DNA from: Gammaproteobacteria bacterium
Lineage (GTDB): Bacteria > Pseudomonadota > Gammaproteobacteria > S012-40
DNA: 5,944 bases
Assembly (NCBI GenBank): GCA_029857925.1
Contig: JAOUGF010000159.1
Location: forward strand, 1 to 5,944
Reading direction: 5' to 3'
The notes under the pieces are model-generated. The model worked only from the letters and a program-made list of their open reading frames with translations. It was not told the origin of the DNA and searched no databases. Positions 1 through 5,944 of this stretch are shown one piece after another (the stretch's first letter is position 1; every line of letters begins with the position of its first letter). A program made the position numbers and the translations under genes.

Positions 1-307
1 TGGCCAAGGTTTGCATCGTGGTCGGGCAAATGTCTGGGCAGTGGGTATATCCGAAGTAGAGCAATGTCCAATGGTTTTTTAGTCTATCATTTGTAAATTT
101 CGCATTGTCACCATCGACCAACTGAAACGCAGGTAAGGCCAACGCCGGTGTCATCAATATCACGCCGCGCAACCCCGTGGTGTCCATAGGCTCTGGTTCG
201 CGTTGCGCGAACCATGTGACCGCGTGCCACGCGCCCCACCCACCTAACAGCAAAATGAGGGCGATCACCCCTAGCACAGTCTTTTTGTGTACGTTGACGC
301 GTGTCAT
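1..307 (-). CDS. SCO1/SenC/PrrC-family copper-binding thioredoxin-fold protein, N-terminal part (3' end outside window)
   Basis: My own translation of the minus strand gives 102 residues from ATG at 307-305 and stays open to the window edge. Residues 1-8 are short and basic, about 11-30 form one hydrophobic segment (an uncleaved anchor or signal peptide), and the rest should lie in the periplasm. Around residues 59-95 the SCO pattern appears: LPAFQLVDG, then WTLLYFGYTHCPDICPTT, with the CxxxC pair at C90 and C94 that binds copper in SCO proteins. The third ligand, a histidine, would lie beyond the edge. Family members deliver copper to the CuA site of cytochrome c oxidase or act as thiol-disulfide reductases; which applies here is not visible. 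The start is firm because an in-frame TAA sits at 316-314. The ATG follows the rsxE TGA after one base, so translational coupling is likely. About half of a typical SCO protein (roughly 200 residues) is missing. Confidence 0.9.
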   Translation of the reverse strand, partial: MTRVNVHKKTVLGVIALILLLGGWGAWHAVTWFAQREPEPMDTTGLRGVILMTPALALPAFQLVDGDNAKFTNDRLKNHWTLLYFGYTHCPDICPTTMQTLA

Positions 308-308
308 A

Positions 309-1019
309 TCAGCTTACCGCCTTGGCGTAGGCCGCAGTTTTTGCGGCATTGTTCGGACTGGGAGGCGCAATCGTATGCTTTTTGCGATGGGCGTCTATTA
401 AATTTTTGCAGGCGATCAGGCCCCCCAATGCGAAAAATGCGCCGGGCGGCAGTATCGCTAACAACACACCTTCTCCGCCTTCCCAAAACTGCAGTTCTAT
501 CGCCCGCCAGGATTCGCCCAACATCAGGTGCGCATCACTAAACAGAGTGCCCTGGCCCAATAATTCGCGTATGCCGCCCAATACCATCAATACGATCGCG
601 AATCCCAAACCAATTGCAAACCCGTCAATTGCGGCGCGCAACGGGTCGTGTTTAGACGCAAACGCCTCGGCGCGGCCGATGACGGCACAGTTGGTGACGA
701 TCAATGGAATGAATATCCCAAGCACATTGTAGAGGTCATGAAAATACGCATTTATCAGCAGTTGGACTGCGGTAACCAACGCGGCGATGACCAACACAAA
801 TACCGGTATGCGCAACTCTGAACGCGCAAAATCACGGATCGTCGAGATTGCGAAATTGGTCGCAGTGAGGACTAACATCGTCGCCAGGCCCAGCCCCAAC
901 CCGTTTACGACATTGGTGGACACCGCCAGTAACGGGCATAGCCCCAAAAGCTGCACCAGGCCCGTGTTATTGTGCCACAAGCCTTCCTTGAAAATGTATC
1001 CGTAAGTCGGGGCGCTCAT
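309..1019 (-). CDS. rsxE: Rnf/Rsx electron transport complex subunit E (RsxE/RnfE)
   Basis: The 236-residue integral membrane protein belongs to the NqrD/RnfE family and is close in length to E. coli RsxE (231). Six hydrophobic segments are recognisable. The two half-motifs that define the RnfA/RnfE pair are present: LVQLLGLCPLLAVS with C28, and IFIPLIVTNCAVIGRAEAF with C111. In the family these cysteines, with the matching pair in RsxA, hold an iron-sulfur cluster inside the membrane that passes electrons across it. The region near residues 186-200 (LAILPPGAFFALGG) is also typical. The C-terminal tail after residue 208 is hydrophilic and ends in an alanine/lysine-rich stretch. Its ATG overlaps the rsxG stop as ATGA, with a good ribosome site just upstream inside rsxG. 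The stop TGA is followed by one base and then the SCO-family start. The call is secure. Confidence 0.98.
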   Translation of the reverse strand: MSAPTYGYIFKEGLWHNNTGLVQLLGLCPLLAVSTNVVNGLGLGLATMLVLTATNFAISTIRDFARSELRIPVFVLVIAALVTAVQLLINAYFHDLYNVLGIFIPLIVTNCAVIGRAEAFASKHDPLRAAIDGFAIGLGFAIVLMVLGGIRELLGQGTLFSDAHLMLGESWRAIELQFWEGGEGVLLAILPPGAFFALGGLIACKNLIDAHRKKHTIAPPSPNNAAKTAAYAKAVS

Positions 1020-1675
1020 TGCGCAATCTCCTGTACATTGGGTGCGGCAAACAATTCATCTCTGTGTTTAGAATAATAGACCAATGCGTTTTTGACCGCC
1101 TTGACCACCGCGCGGGGCGTGATTGTCGCGCCGCTGAATTGATCGAACACACCACCGTCGCGCCTCACCGCCCACCCGCCTTGTAAGGATGGATTTTGCA
1201 GGTCTTTTTGTTCGAAACCACGCACCCACGGTGTGCGTCGTTCGTCTATCTTGTCGCCCAACCCCGGCGTTTCCTTGTGACTCACCACGCGCACCCCTAA
1301 CACGCCACCCTTCACGTCCACCGCGACTAACAGTGCAATGGGGCCGCTATACCCGTCCGGCGCAACGACGTTAAATATCGCCGCGACAGGCTGCCCGGAT
1401 TTACGCGCTCGAAACACCTTTACTGGACTCGATGAACCCAATAATTCCGGATCGCGCACCTCGACAACGTCATTGTATAAATCATTGTCTATCTGAGTTT
1501 GCGGCACCAACGCGAACAAGCTGCGCAACACGGCCGCACGCTCATTGGCGATCACGCGTTCATGCGTCAGCGTGTGCACCAATACCACCAGGCCGGTAGC
1601 CGCGACTGCGAACAGCCCCAATACGAGCACACCGATGCGTACACTTTTTAGCGTGCCGTTATTTGTCATAACCAT
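1016..1675 (-). CDS. rsxG: Rnf/Rsx electron transport complex subunit G (RsxG/RnfG), covalent-FMN protein
   Basis: This 219-residue protein has one N-terminal membrane helix (about residues 13-33) and a periplasmic FMN-binding domain of the RnfG/NqrC type. Diagnostic segments are VVAPDGYSGPI (about 103-113), SHKETPGLGDKI (about 132-143) and the flavinylation motif FDQFSGATITP. T184 in that motif is the expected phosphoester attachment point for FMN; in the family this is done by ApbE, which is not in the window. The subunit relays electrons on the periplasmic side between other Rnf subunits. The longest reading starts at 1675 and overlaps rsxD by 17 nt. A second in-frame ATG at 1669-1667 (residue 3) may be the true start, since the nearby GAG at 1681-1679 is 9 nt from it but only 3 nt from the first ATG. 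The stop TGA overlaps the rsxE ATG. Length and motifs match E. coli RsxG. Confidence 0.97.
   Translation of the reverse strand: MVMTNNGTLKSVRIGVLVLGLFAVAATGLVVLVHTLTHERVIANERAAVLRSLFALVPQTQIDNDLYNDVVEVRDPELLGSSSPVKVFRARKSGQPVAAIFNVVAPDGYSGPIALLVAVDVKGGVLGVRVVSHKETPGLGDKIDERRTPWVRGFEQKDLQNPSLQGGWAVRRDGGVFDQFSGATITPRAVVKAVKNALVYYSKHRDELFAAPNVQEIAQ
1028..1032 (-). promoter_or_regulatory. Ribosome binding site of rsxE
   Basis: On the minus strand this reads AGGAG, 8 nt before the rsxE ATG, inside the final codons of rsxG. It is the strongest such site in the operon and supports the ATGA-overlap start at 1019. Confidence 0.75.
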
Positions 1676-2708
1676 AAACTCGCGGCTGGGTATAGTAATC
1701 TATGGTAGGTGCCGCGATATTCATCAGCAACACGGCAAACGCCACTGCATCTGGATAGCCGCCCCAAGTACGAATTATATAAATCAACGCGCCTATACCG
1801 GCACCATAAATCAACCTTCCCCGCGGCGTGGTCGCCGCCGTGACCGGGTCGGTGGCGATAAAAAACGCGCACAATAACGTGCCGCCGCTGAAGATATGAA
1901 ACATCGGCCAAGAATACACGTCTGGGTCATACAAACTAAATAACGTAGAGAACGCAAACAGCGTCGCCAACATCAAAAACGGGATGTGCCAAGTGATGAC
2001 GCGCATGTATAACAACCACAAGCCACCCAATAAATACCAATTGCCAACCCATTCTATCCCTTTGCCGCCGAAATCACCGATAATACTCGTGCCAAAGCGG
2101 ATTTCGGAAATAGTTCTATGCACGCCCAATTGGGTCTTTATTAAATCCAAGGGCGTCGCCATACTGACGGCGTCTACGTGTAATTCCATCGGCCATTTTT
2201 GTAAAAAAATAACGCGCAAGGATTCAATTAAATTGAGATGTACACCGCTGACCACCTCCGGCAACAGCCAGGTCGTCATCGCCGCGGGAAATGAAATCAA
2301 TAAAAACGCATATCCGGCCATCGCGGGATTAAAAGGATTGTAGCCCAAACCACCATACAGTTGCTTGGTAATGACAATCGCGAACAGACTCCCCAACACA
2401 CTGATCCACCACGGCGCAATTGGAGGCAACGCGACCGCCAACAACAACGCGGTCACCAATGCGCTGCCATCCAAAAGCGCGGGCATTACCGCGTGCCCGC
2501 GCAAACGCAGCACGAAGGCCTCGCTGAGCAGCGCCGTCGCCGCAGCTAAAACGACATTGATCAACGTTCCCCAACCAAAAAAATATACACTGGCAATAAT
2601 GCCCGGTATCAACGCGACGATAACCTTCAGCATGACGATCGACACACTGCTCATCGCATGTGCGTGGGGGGAACTCGGGGTTTTTAACGGCAACATGCGC
2701 ATCCTCAT
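1659..2708 (-). CDS. rsxD: Rnf/Rsx electron transport complex subunit D (RsxD/RnfD), membrane flavoprotein
   Basis: This 349-residue polytopic membrane protein belongs to the NqrB/RnfD family and has the usual length. Recognisable blocks are FFGWGTLINV (about 43-52), the loop KQLYGGLGYNPFNPAMAGY (115-133), the flavinylation site SMATPLD with T185 as the expected covalent FMN attachment residue, FFIATDPVTAATTPRGRLIYG (about 282-302) and the ending IDYYTQPRVYG. RsxD forms much of the membrane core with RsxA and RsxE and is thought to carry part of the ion-translocating path. The ATG at 2708 overlaps the rsxC stop as ATGA. The N-terminus reads MRMRM, and the third methionine (ATG at 2696-2694) has a better-placed GAGGA just ahead of it and gives a length closer to E. 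coli RsxD, so the protein may start there. The gene ends with TAA inside the start of rsxG. Confidence 0.98.
   Translation of the reverse strand: MRMRMLPLKTPSSPHAHAMSSVSIVMLKVIVALIPGIIASVYFFGWGTLINVVLAAATALLSEAFVLRLRGHAVMPALLDGSALVTALLLAVALPPIAPWWISVLGSLFAIVITKQLYGGLGYNPFNPAMAGYAFLLISFPAAMTTWLLPEVVSGVHLNLIESLRVIFLQKWPMELHVDAVSMATPLDLIKTQLGVHRTISEIRFGTSIIGDFGGKGIEWVGNWYLLGGLWLLYMRVITWHIPFLMLATLFAFSTLFSLYDPDVYSWPMFHIFSGGTLLCAFFIATDPVTAATTPRGRLIYGAGIGALIYIIRTWGGYPDAVAFAVLLMNIAAPTIDYYTQPRVYGYDK
2702..2706 (-). promoter_or_regulatory. Possible ribosome binding site for an internal rsxD start
   Basis: On the minus strand GAGGA overlaps the first codons of rsxD as drawn and sits 5 nt before the ATG at 2696-2694. 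No comparable site is seen ahead of the ATG at 2708. It suggests that residue 5 (methionine) may be the real start. Confidence 0.45.
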
Positions 2709-4375
2709 TTGACGGTATTGTCATCGGGGGGCGGACGATGCGCACGTCTCGCCTCCACCTCTGCGATCTTTTGTTGCGCCTCTGGCGCAAGGCCATCAAT
2801 ATTTTTCACCTCCAACCCGCTGGATTCACGCTTTACCTTAGCGCGTTCGACCGCCGCCTGGATGGCCGCCTTTTTCGCGTCGCGACTTTCCGCATTTGCG
2901 AGTTCATCGAGTGAACCGCTTTCCACCACCGCCTTACGCGCCTCATGGCGTTGCGCGCGTTCCAATTTTTGGCGTTCCAGACGTTGTTGGCGTGATTCGT
3001 GGCGCTCACGGGCGATTTCCGCGCGTTGTTTGTCACGCAATTGCGCGCTGATCTCAGTCTTTGCATAACGATAATATTGCACCAACGGGATGTGACTGGG
3101 GCATACGTAATCGCAACAACCGCACTCTATGCAATCGAACAAATGATGTGATTGGGCGCGCTCGAATTCGCGCGCCCGCGCGTACCAGTAGAGCTGCTGT
3201 GGCAATAATTGTGCAGGGCATACCCGCGCGCACTCGCCGCAACGTATACAAGCCATGGGCTCGCCGCGTGCCGGTAACGGGCGGTCCGCCACCGTTGAAA
3301 GCAAAATCGCATTGGTGGTTTTAATCACCGGCGCTTGGTCCGAATGCAACGCAAATCCCATCATCGGGCCGCCCATGATAATCTTATCCACCGTAGTGCG
3401 CACACCATGCAATTCTTCAATTAAAAACTGGATCGGCGTACCTAATAATACTTCCAGATTGCACGCATGCGGCACGCCGCCTGCCAGCGTAAGGTAACGC
3501 GACACCAAGGGTTCGCCCAACACCACGGCACGATATACCGCCGCCGCGGTGGCCACATTCTGCATGACGACACCGATATTTGCGGGCAACCCGCGTGCGG
3601 GCACCTCACGTCCTGTCAGCACCTTTATTAATTGTTTTTCACCACCCGTAGGATAGATCGTGGGGATCATAATGACCTCCAGCGCGGCGTCACGCACCGC
3701 CTGCACCGCCGCCAACATGCAGCGATAGGCCTCCTGCTTATTCGACTCTATCGCGATAACGCCGTTGGCCGCGCCGAGGATATGCAACATCACGCGCATA
3801 CCCTCGATGATTTCTTCGGGCCGCTCACGCATTAATAAATCGTCACACGTGATATACGGCTCGCATTCGGCGCCGTTTAAAATCAGCGTGTCGATCTTAT
3901 TTTTCGGCCCGGGATTCAATTTCACGGCGGTGGGAAACCCCGCCCCGCCCATGCCAACGATGCCAGCGTCGCGTATCTCCTGACGCAATTCATGTGCATC
4001 GCGACTACGAAAATCGCGACGCGGTAGATGATCACGTTTCAACCAGCGATCATGTCCATCGGTGCGAATTACGATACACGGCCCCTGCAATCCCGATGGA
4101 TGCGGCAGAGGAAAATCTGCAATTGCCTCCACCACACCGGAACTGGAGGCGTGTACCGCCGCAGAAATATAATCCGTCGCGCGCGCTATGAGCTGCCCTT
4201 TTAATACTTCATCCCCTGCCTGTACCACCGGCGCCGCAGGACTGCCGATGTGTTGATGCAGCGGCAAATAAAGGCGCGGAGGAATATGCGACGGGGCCGC
4301 GGCGATCCGCGTCGGCTCGTGCTTATGGTCGTCGAGCATCAGCCCGCCGTTGAAATTGTGTAGACGTCGCGCCAT
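2705..4375 (-). CDS. rsxC: Rnf/Rsx electron transport complex subunit C (RsxC/RnfC), NADH- and FMN-binding with two 4Fe-4S clusters
   Basis: This 556-residue protein is the peripheral cytoplasmic subunit that exchanges electrons with NAD(H). Domains in order: the RnfC N-terminal region (FNGG at about 7-11, then LPLHQHIGSPA at 37-47); the flavin/NADH module with GIVGMGGAGFPTAVK at 138-152 and NGAECEPYITCDD at 167-179; the soluble-ligand-binding-like region with IYPTGGEKQLIKVLTG (240-255) and MGGPMMGFAL (334-343); and two 4Fe-4S motifs, C376/C379/C382/C386 and C415/C418/C421/C425. From about residue 437 on, the sequence is highly charged (K, R, E, Q, A) and probably a long helix or coiled coil. 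The E. coli protein has a much longer repetitive tail (740 residues in all), so this is a short-tailed form. The ATG at 4375-4373 follows rsxB by 21 nt, has AAGG 9 nt upstream, and an in-frame TGA at 4396-4394 rules out an earlier start. Confidence 0.98.
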   Translation of the reverse strand: MARRLHNFNGGLMLDDHKHEPTRIAAAPSHIPPRLYLPLHQHIGSPAAPVVQAGDEVLKGQLIARATDYISAAVHASSSGVVEAIADFPLPHPSGLQGPCIVIRTDGHDRWLKRDHLPRRDFRSRDAHELRQEIRDAGIVGMGGAGFPTAVKLNPGPKNKIDTLILNGAECEPYITCDDLLMRERPEEIIEGMRVMLHILGAANGVIAIESNKQEAYRCMLAAVQAVRDAALEVIMIPTIYPTGGEKQLIKVLTGREVPARGLPANIGVVMQNVATAAAVYRAVVLGEPLVSRYLTLAGGVPHACNLEVLLGTPIQFLIEELHGVRTTVDKIIMGGPMMGFALHSDQAPVIKTTNAILLSTVADRPLPARGEPMACIRCGECARVCPAQLLPQQLYWYARAREFERAQSHHLFDCIECGCCDYVCPSHIPLVQYYRYAKTEISAQLRDKQRAEIARERHESRQQRLERQKLERAQRHEARKAVVESGSLDELANAESRDAKKAAIQAAVERAKVKRESSGLEVKNIDGLAPEAQQKIAEVEARRAHRPPPDDNTVK

Positions 4376-4396
4376 CGCGTTAGACCTTGCGCCTCA

Positions 4397-4954
4397 TCAC
4401 GGGTGTGCGCCTGCAATGTGTTTGACCGGTATTTGCGGGTAAGGCCATTTCCATGTCGCAGGATCCATCTTTAGCGGCAGCATTACAATACAGTTGACCG
4501 GGCAGGGAGGAATGCACAATTCACACCCCGTACATTCCGCAGCGATAACGGTGTGCATTAATTTAGCCGCGCCCAGTATCGCATCCACCGGGCAGGCTTG
4601 TATGCACAACGTGCATCCTATGCAGATTTTTTCATCGATCACTGCAACACTTTTCGGTTTTTCCGCGCCGTTTTCCGGGTTCAGTGGCTTGGGTTCGCGC
4701 CCCAATAATTCCGCCAACGCGCGTATGCCGGCCTCTCCGCCCGGCGGGCACTGATTGATGTCGGCCTCGCCATGCGCGATCGCGGTTGCGTAGGGCCGAC
4801 AGCCGGGGTACGTGCATTGGCCGCATTGCGTTTGCGGCAAGATGGCGTCAATTTTATCCACCAACGGATCACCTTCGACACGGAAACGCACGGCGGCATA
4901 GCCTAATACCGCACCGAATACGACCGCCAGCAACGCGAGCGCGAGTATCGCCAC
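4397..4954 (-). CDS. rsxB: Rnf/Rsx electron transport complex subunit B (RsxB/RnfB), membrane-anchored ferredoxin-like protein
   Basis: This 185-residue protein starts with one membrane helix (about residues 2-21), followed by a 4Fe-4S domain with C44, C47, C52 and C69 (QCGQCTYPGC, then QCPPGG). Two bacterial-ferredoxin-type motifs follow: C111/C114/C117/C121 (CIGCTLCIQACP) and C141/C144/C147/C151 (CTGCELCIPPCP). Three 4Fe-4S clusters are therefore predicted. RsxB takes part in electron transfer between the soluble ferredoxin or flavodoxin partner and the membrane subunits. The tail WKWPYPQIPVK matches the family ending. The start codon is GTG (4954-4952), 2 nt after the rsxA TAG, with GAGG at 4964-4961 giving a 6-nt spacer; I see no in-frame ATG nearby that fits better. 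Length is slightly below E. coli RsxB (192), the difference being at both ends. No key residue is missing. Confidence 0.98.
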   Translation of the reverse strand: MAILALALLAVVFGAVLGYAAVRFRVEGDPLVDKIDAILPQTQCGQCTYPGCRPYATAIAHGEADINQCPPGGEAGIRALAELLGREPKPLNPENGAEKPKSVAVIDEKICIGCTLCIQACPVDAILGAAKLMHTVIAAECTGCELCIPPCPVNCIVMLPLKMDPATWKWPYPQIPVKHIAGAHP

Positions 4955-4956
4955 GC

Positions 4957-5538
4957 CTAACCTCGCACCAGGCCGGAGAAGCCCATGAAGGCGATGGACA
5001 TCAGGCCTGCCGTTATTAACGCAATCGCCGACCCGCGAAATGCGACGGGCACATCGGCGACATTCACCCGCTCACGCATCGCGGCAAATAACACCAGCAC
5101 GAGCGAAAATCCGACGGCCGCACCGAAGCCAAAAAACGTGGACTCCAACAGACCGTGTTTCTGCTGCACATTTAATAGCGCGACGCCCAGCACCGCGCAA
5201 TTGGTGGTGATCAACGGTAAAAAAATACCTAATACTTGGTAAAGTACGGGACTGGTTTTGTGTATCACCATCTCGGTGAATTGTACGACCACTGCGATCA
5301 CTAAAATAAAAGTGATGGTGTTTAAATATTGCAGACCCAGCGGTTCTAACAAATAGGTATCTGCGAGATAACTGCACAACGACGACAACGTCAACACAAA
5401 CGTGGTCGCCAGCCCCATGCCCATCGCGGTTTCTAATTTTCGCGACACGCCCATGAAAGGGCACAACCCTAAGAACTTCACCAACACGAAATTGTTAACC
5501 AACACCGTGCCGATAAAAATGATCCAAAATTCCTTCAT
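4957..5538 (-). CDS. rsxA: Rnf/Rsx electron transport complex subunit A (RsxA/RnfA)
   Basis: This 193-residue integral membrane protein of the NqrE/RnfA family has six hydrophobic segments and the same length as its E. coli counterpart. The paired motifs are NNFVLVKFLGLCPFMGVS with C26 and IFLPLITTNCAVLGVAL with C114. In the family these cysteines, with those of RsxE, hold the intramembrane iron-sulfur cluster; RsxA and RsxE are inserted in opposite orientations. RMRERV-like and FRGSAIALITAGLMSIAFMGF segments close the protein as in other gammaproteobacteria (here the first reads AAMRERVNVADVP). The ATG at 5538-5536 is the first possible start, since an in-frame TAA lies at 5553-5551, and AAGAGG is placed 8 nt upstream. 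It is the first gene of the rsx operon, 25 nt after metG, and is followed by rsxB after 2 nt. Confidence 0.98.
   Translation of the reverse strand: MKEFWIIFIGTVLVNNFVLVKFLGLCPFMGVSRKLETAMGMGLATTFVLTLSSLCSYLADTYLLEPLGLQYLNTITFILVIAVVVQFTEMVIHKTSPVLYQVLGIFLPLITTNCAVLGVALLNVQQKHGLLESTFFGFGAAVGFSLVLVLFAAMRERVNVADVPVAFRGSAIALITAGLMSIAFMGFSGLVRG
4961..4964 (-). promoter_or_regulatory. Ribosome binding site supporting the rsxB GTG start
   Basis: On the minus strand this reads GAGG, 6 nt before the GTG at 4954-4952. It lies in the last codons of rsxA. It is what decides in favour of the GTG start, which also puts the membrane helix at the very N-terminus as in other RsxB proteins. Confidence 0.6.
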
Positions 5539-5546
5539 GGGATCCG

Positions 5547-5552
5547 CCTCTT
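5547..5552 (-). promoter_or_regulatory. Ribosome binding site of rsxA
   Basis: On the minus strand this reads AAGAGG, 8 nt before the rsxA ATG. It lies in the short metG-rsxA gap and supports the start at 5538. I see no sigma-70-like promoter that fits inside the gap. Confidence 0.75.
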
Positions 5553-5563
5553 AAGATGTCGCG

Positions 5564-5944
5564 TTATTTCACCTGCATGCCGGGTTGCGCGCCACTGTCG
5601 GGTTGCAGGATGAAGATATCCTTGCCGCCTGGTCCAGCCGCCAACACCATACCTTCCGATACGCCGAATTTCATTTTACGCGGCGCGAGATTGGCGACCA
5701 TCACGGTCATACACCCGATCAGATCCGCGGGTTCGTATGCCGAACGTATCCCCGCAAATACCTGCCGCTTTTCGCCGCCCAGATCCAACGTCAAACGCAG
5801 CAATTTATCCGCACCTTCCACCCGCTCTGCGTGTTCAATACGCGCCACACGTAAGTCTATCTTGGCGAAATCGTCGATGGTGATTTGCGCGGCCAACGGC
5901 GCTGTTTGCAGTGGCGTTTTTGCGGCAGGCGCGGGGGGAACCGC
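5564..5944 (-). CDS. metG: Methionyl-tRNA synthetase, C-terminal tRNA-binding domain (5' part outside window)
   Basis: The frame is open from the right edge to TAA at 5566-5564 and gives 126 residues. The first 16 or so are an alanine/proline-rich linker. From about residue 19 an EMAP-II-like OB-fold tRNA-binding domain follows: ITIDDFAKIDLRVARI, then EGADKLLRLTLDLGGEKRQVFAGI, MVANLAPRKMKFGVSEGMVLAA, and the ending GAQPGMQVK. This matches the C-terminal dimerisation and tRNA-binding extension of bacterial MetG. The Ala/Pro linker argues that this is the end of a longer synthetase and not a free-standing tRNA-binding protein, and there is no ATG in the visible part of the frame where a short version would begin (only TTG at 5896-5894). 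The catalytic domain would lie beyond the edge. metG next to rsxA is a familiar gammaproteobacterial arrangement as I recall it. Confidence 0.93.
   Translation of the reverse strand, partial: AVPPAPAAKTPLQTAPLAAQITIDDFAKIDLRVARIEHAERVEGADKLLRLTLDLGGEKRQVFAGIRSAYEPADLIGCMTVMVANLAPRKMKFGVSEGMVLAAGPGGKDIFILQPDSGAQPGMQVK

Noticed and set aside
349..732. Plus-strand open frame of 127 codons opposite rsxE
   Set aside because: It lies wholly within rsxE, which is a well-supported gene; the translation is rich in N, P, A and S, resembles no family I know, and looks like an antisense shadow.
2137..2166. RsxD flavinylation motif lacking the glycine of the SGAT consensus (SMAT)
   Set aside because: The E. 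coli protein has SQAT at this position as I recall it, so the second residue varies and the threonine that binds FMN is kept; not a defect.
1984..2343. Plus-strand open frame of 119 codons opposite rsxD
   Set aside because: It is antisense to conserved rsxD sequence, with no recognisable domain and no convincing ribosome site or promoter.
2709..3068. Plus-strand open frame of 119 codons opposite the rsxC tail
   Set aside because: Its Ser/Ala/Arg-rich product mirrors the Lys/Arg/Glu/Ala-rich RsxC tail read in reverse; it is a composition artefact.
1659..5538. Possible identity as a Na+-translocating NADH:quinone reductase (Nqr) operon instead of Rnf
   Set aside because: RsxB with ferredoxin-type clusters and the RnfC type of NADH subunit with two 4Fe-4S motifs are Rnf-specific; there is no NqrA or NqrF, and the A-B-C-D-G-E order is that of Rnf.
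309..5566. Search for intergenic terminators, repeats, small RNAs or mobile elements
   Set aside because: All gaps are 25 nt or shorter, coding sequence fills the rest, and no direct or inverted repeats stood out by eye.

Overview
The window is a compact run of genes, all transcribed from the minus strand (right to left). It contains a complete six-gene Rnf/Rsx electron transport operon (rsxABCDGE) flanked by two partial genes. In transcription order the layout is: the 3' end of metG, encoding the C-terminal tRNA-binding domain of methionyl-tRNA synthetase (5564-5944); rsxA (4957-5538); rsxB (4397-4954); rsxC (2705-4375); rsxD (1659-2708); rsxG (1016-1675); rsxE (309-1019); and the 5' half of a SCO1/SenC-type copper/thioredoxin-fold gene that runs off the left edge (1-307).

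The protein sequences, the A-B-C-D-G-E order and the metG neighbour all point to a gammaproteobacterium. The proteins read clearly as relatives of the E. coli Rsx subunits, but with a shorter RsxC. Base composition is moderately GC-rich and codon use looks even along the window. Genus cannot be assigned from this sequence alone.

The six Rsx proteins would form one inner-membrane complex that couples electron transfer between NAD(H) and a ferredoxin- or flavodoxin-like carrier to ion movement. RsxC carries the NADH/FMN module and two 4Fe-4S clusters. RsxB is a membrane-anchored ferredoxin-like subunit with three predicted 4Fe-4S clusters. RsxD and RsxG carry the threonines expected to bind FMN covalently. 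RsxA and RsxE are paired six-helix proteins whose conserved cysteines are known in the family to hold a cluster within the membrane. All of these key residues are present, so the operon looks functional.

Spacing is very tight: 25 nt, 2 nt, 21 nt, a 4-nt ATGA overlap, a 17-nt overlap, a 4-nt ATGA overlap and a 1-nt gap. No gap is long enough to hold a convincing terminator, and coding sequence covers almost every base. The most notable point is the last junction: a SCO-family gene starts one base after the rsxE stop, in the position where E. coli has nth (endonuclease III). Apart from this neighbour and some start-codon questions the region is ordinary; no repeats, mobile elements, RNA genes or CRISPR arrays were seen.
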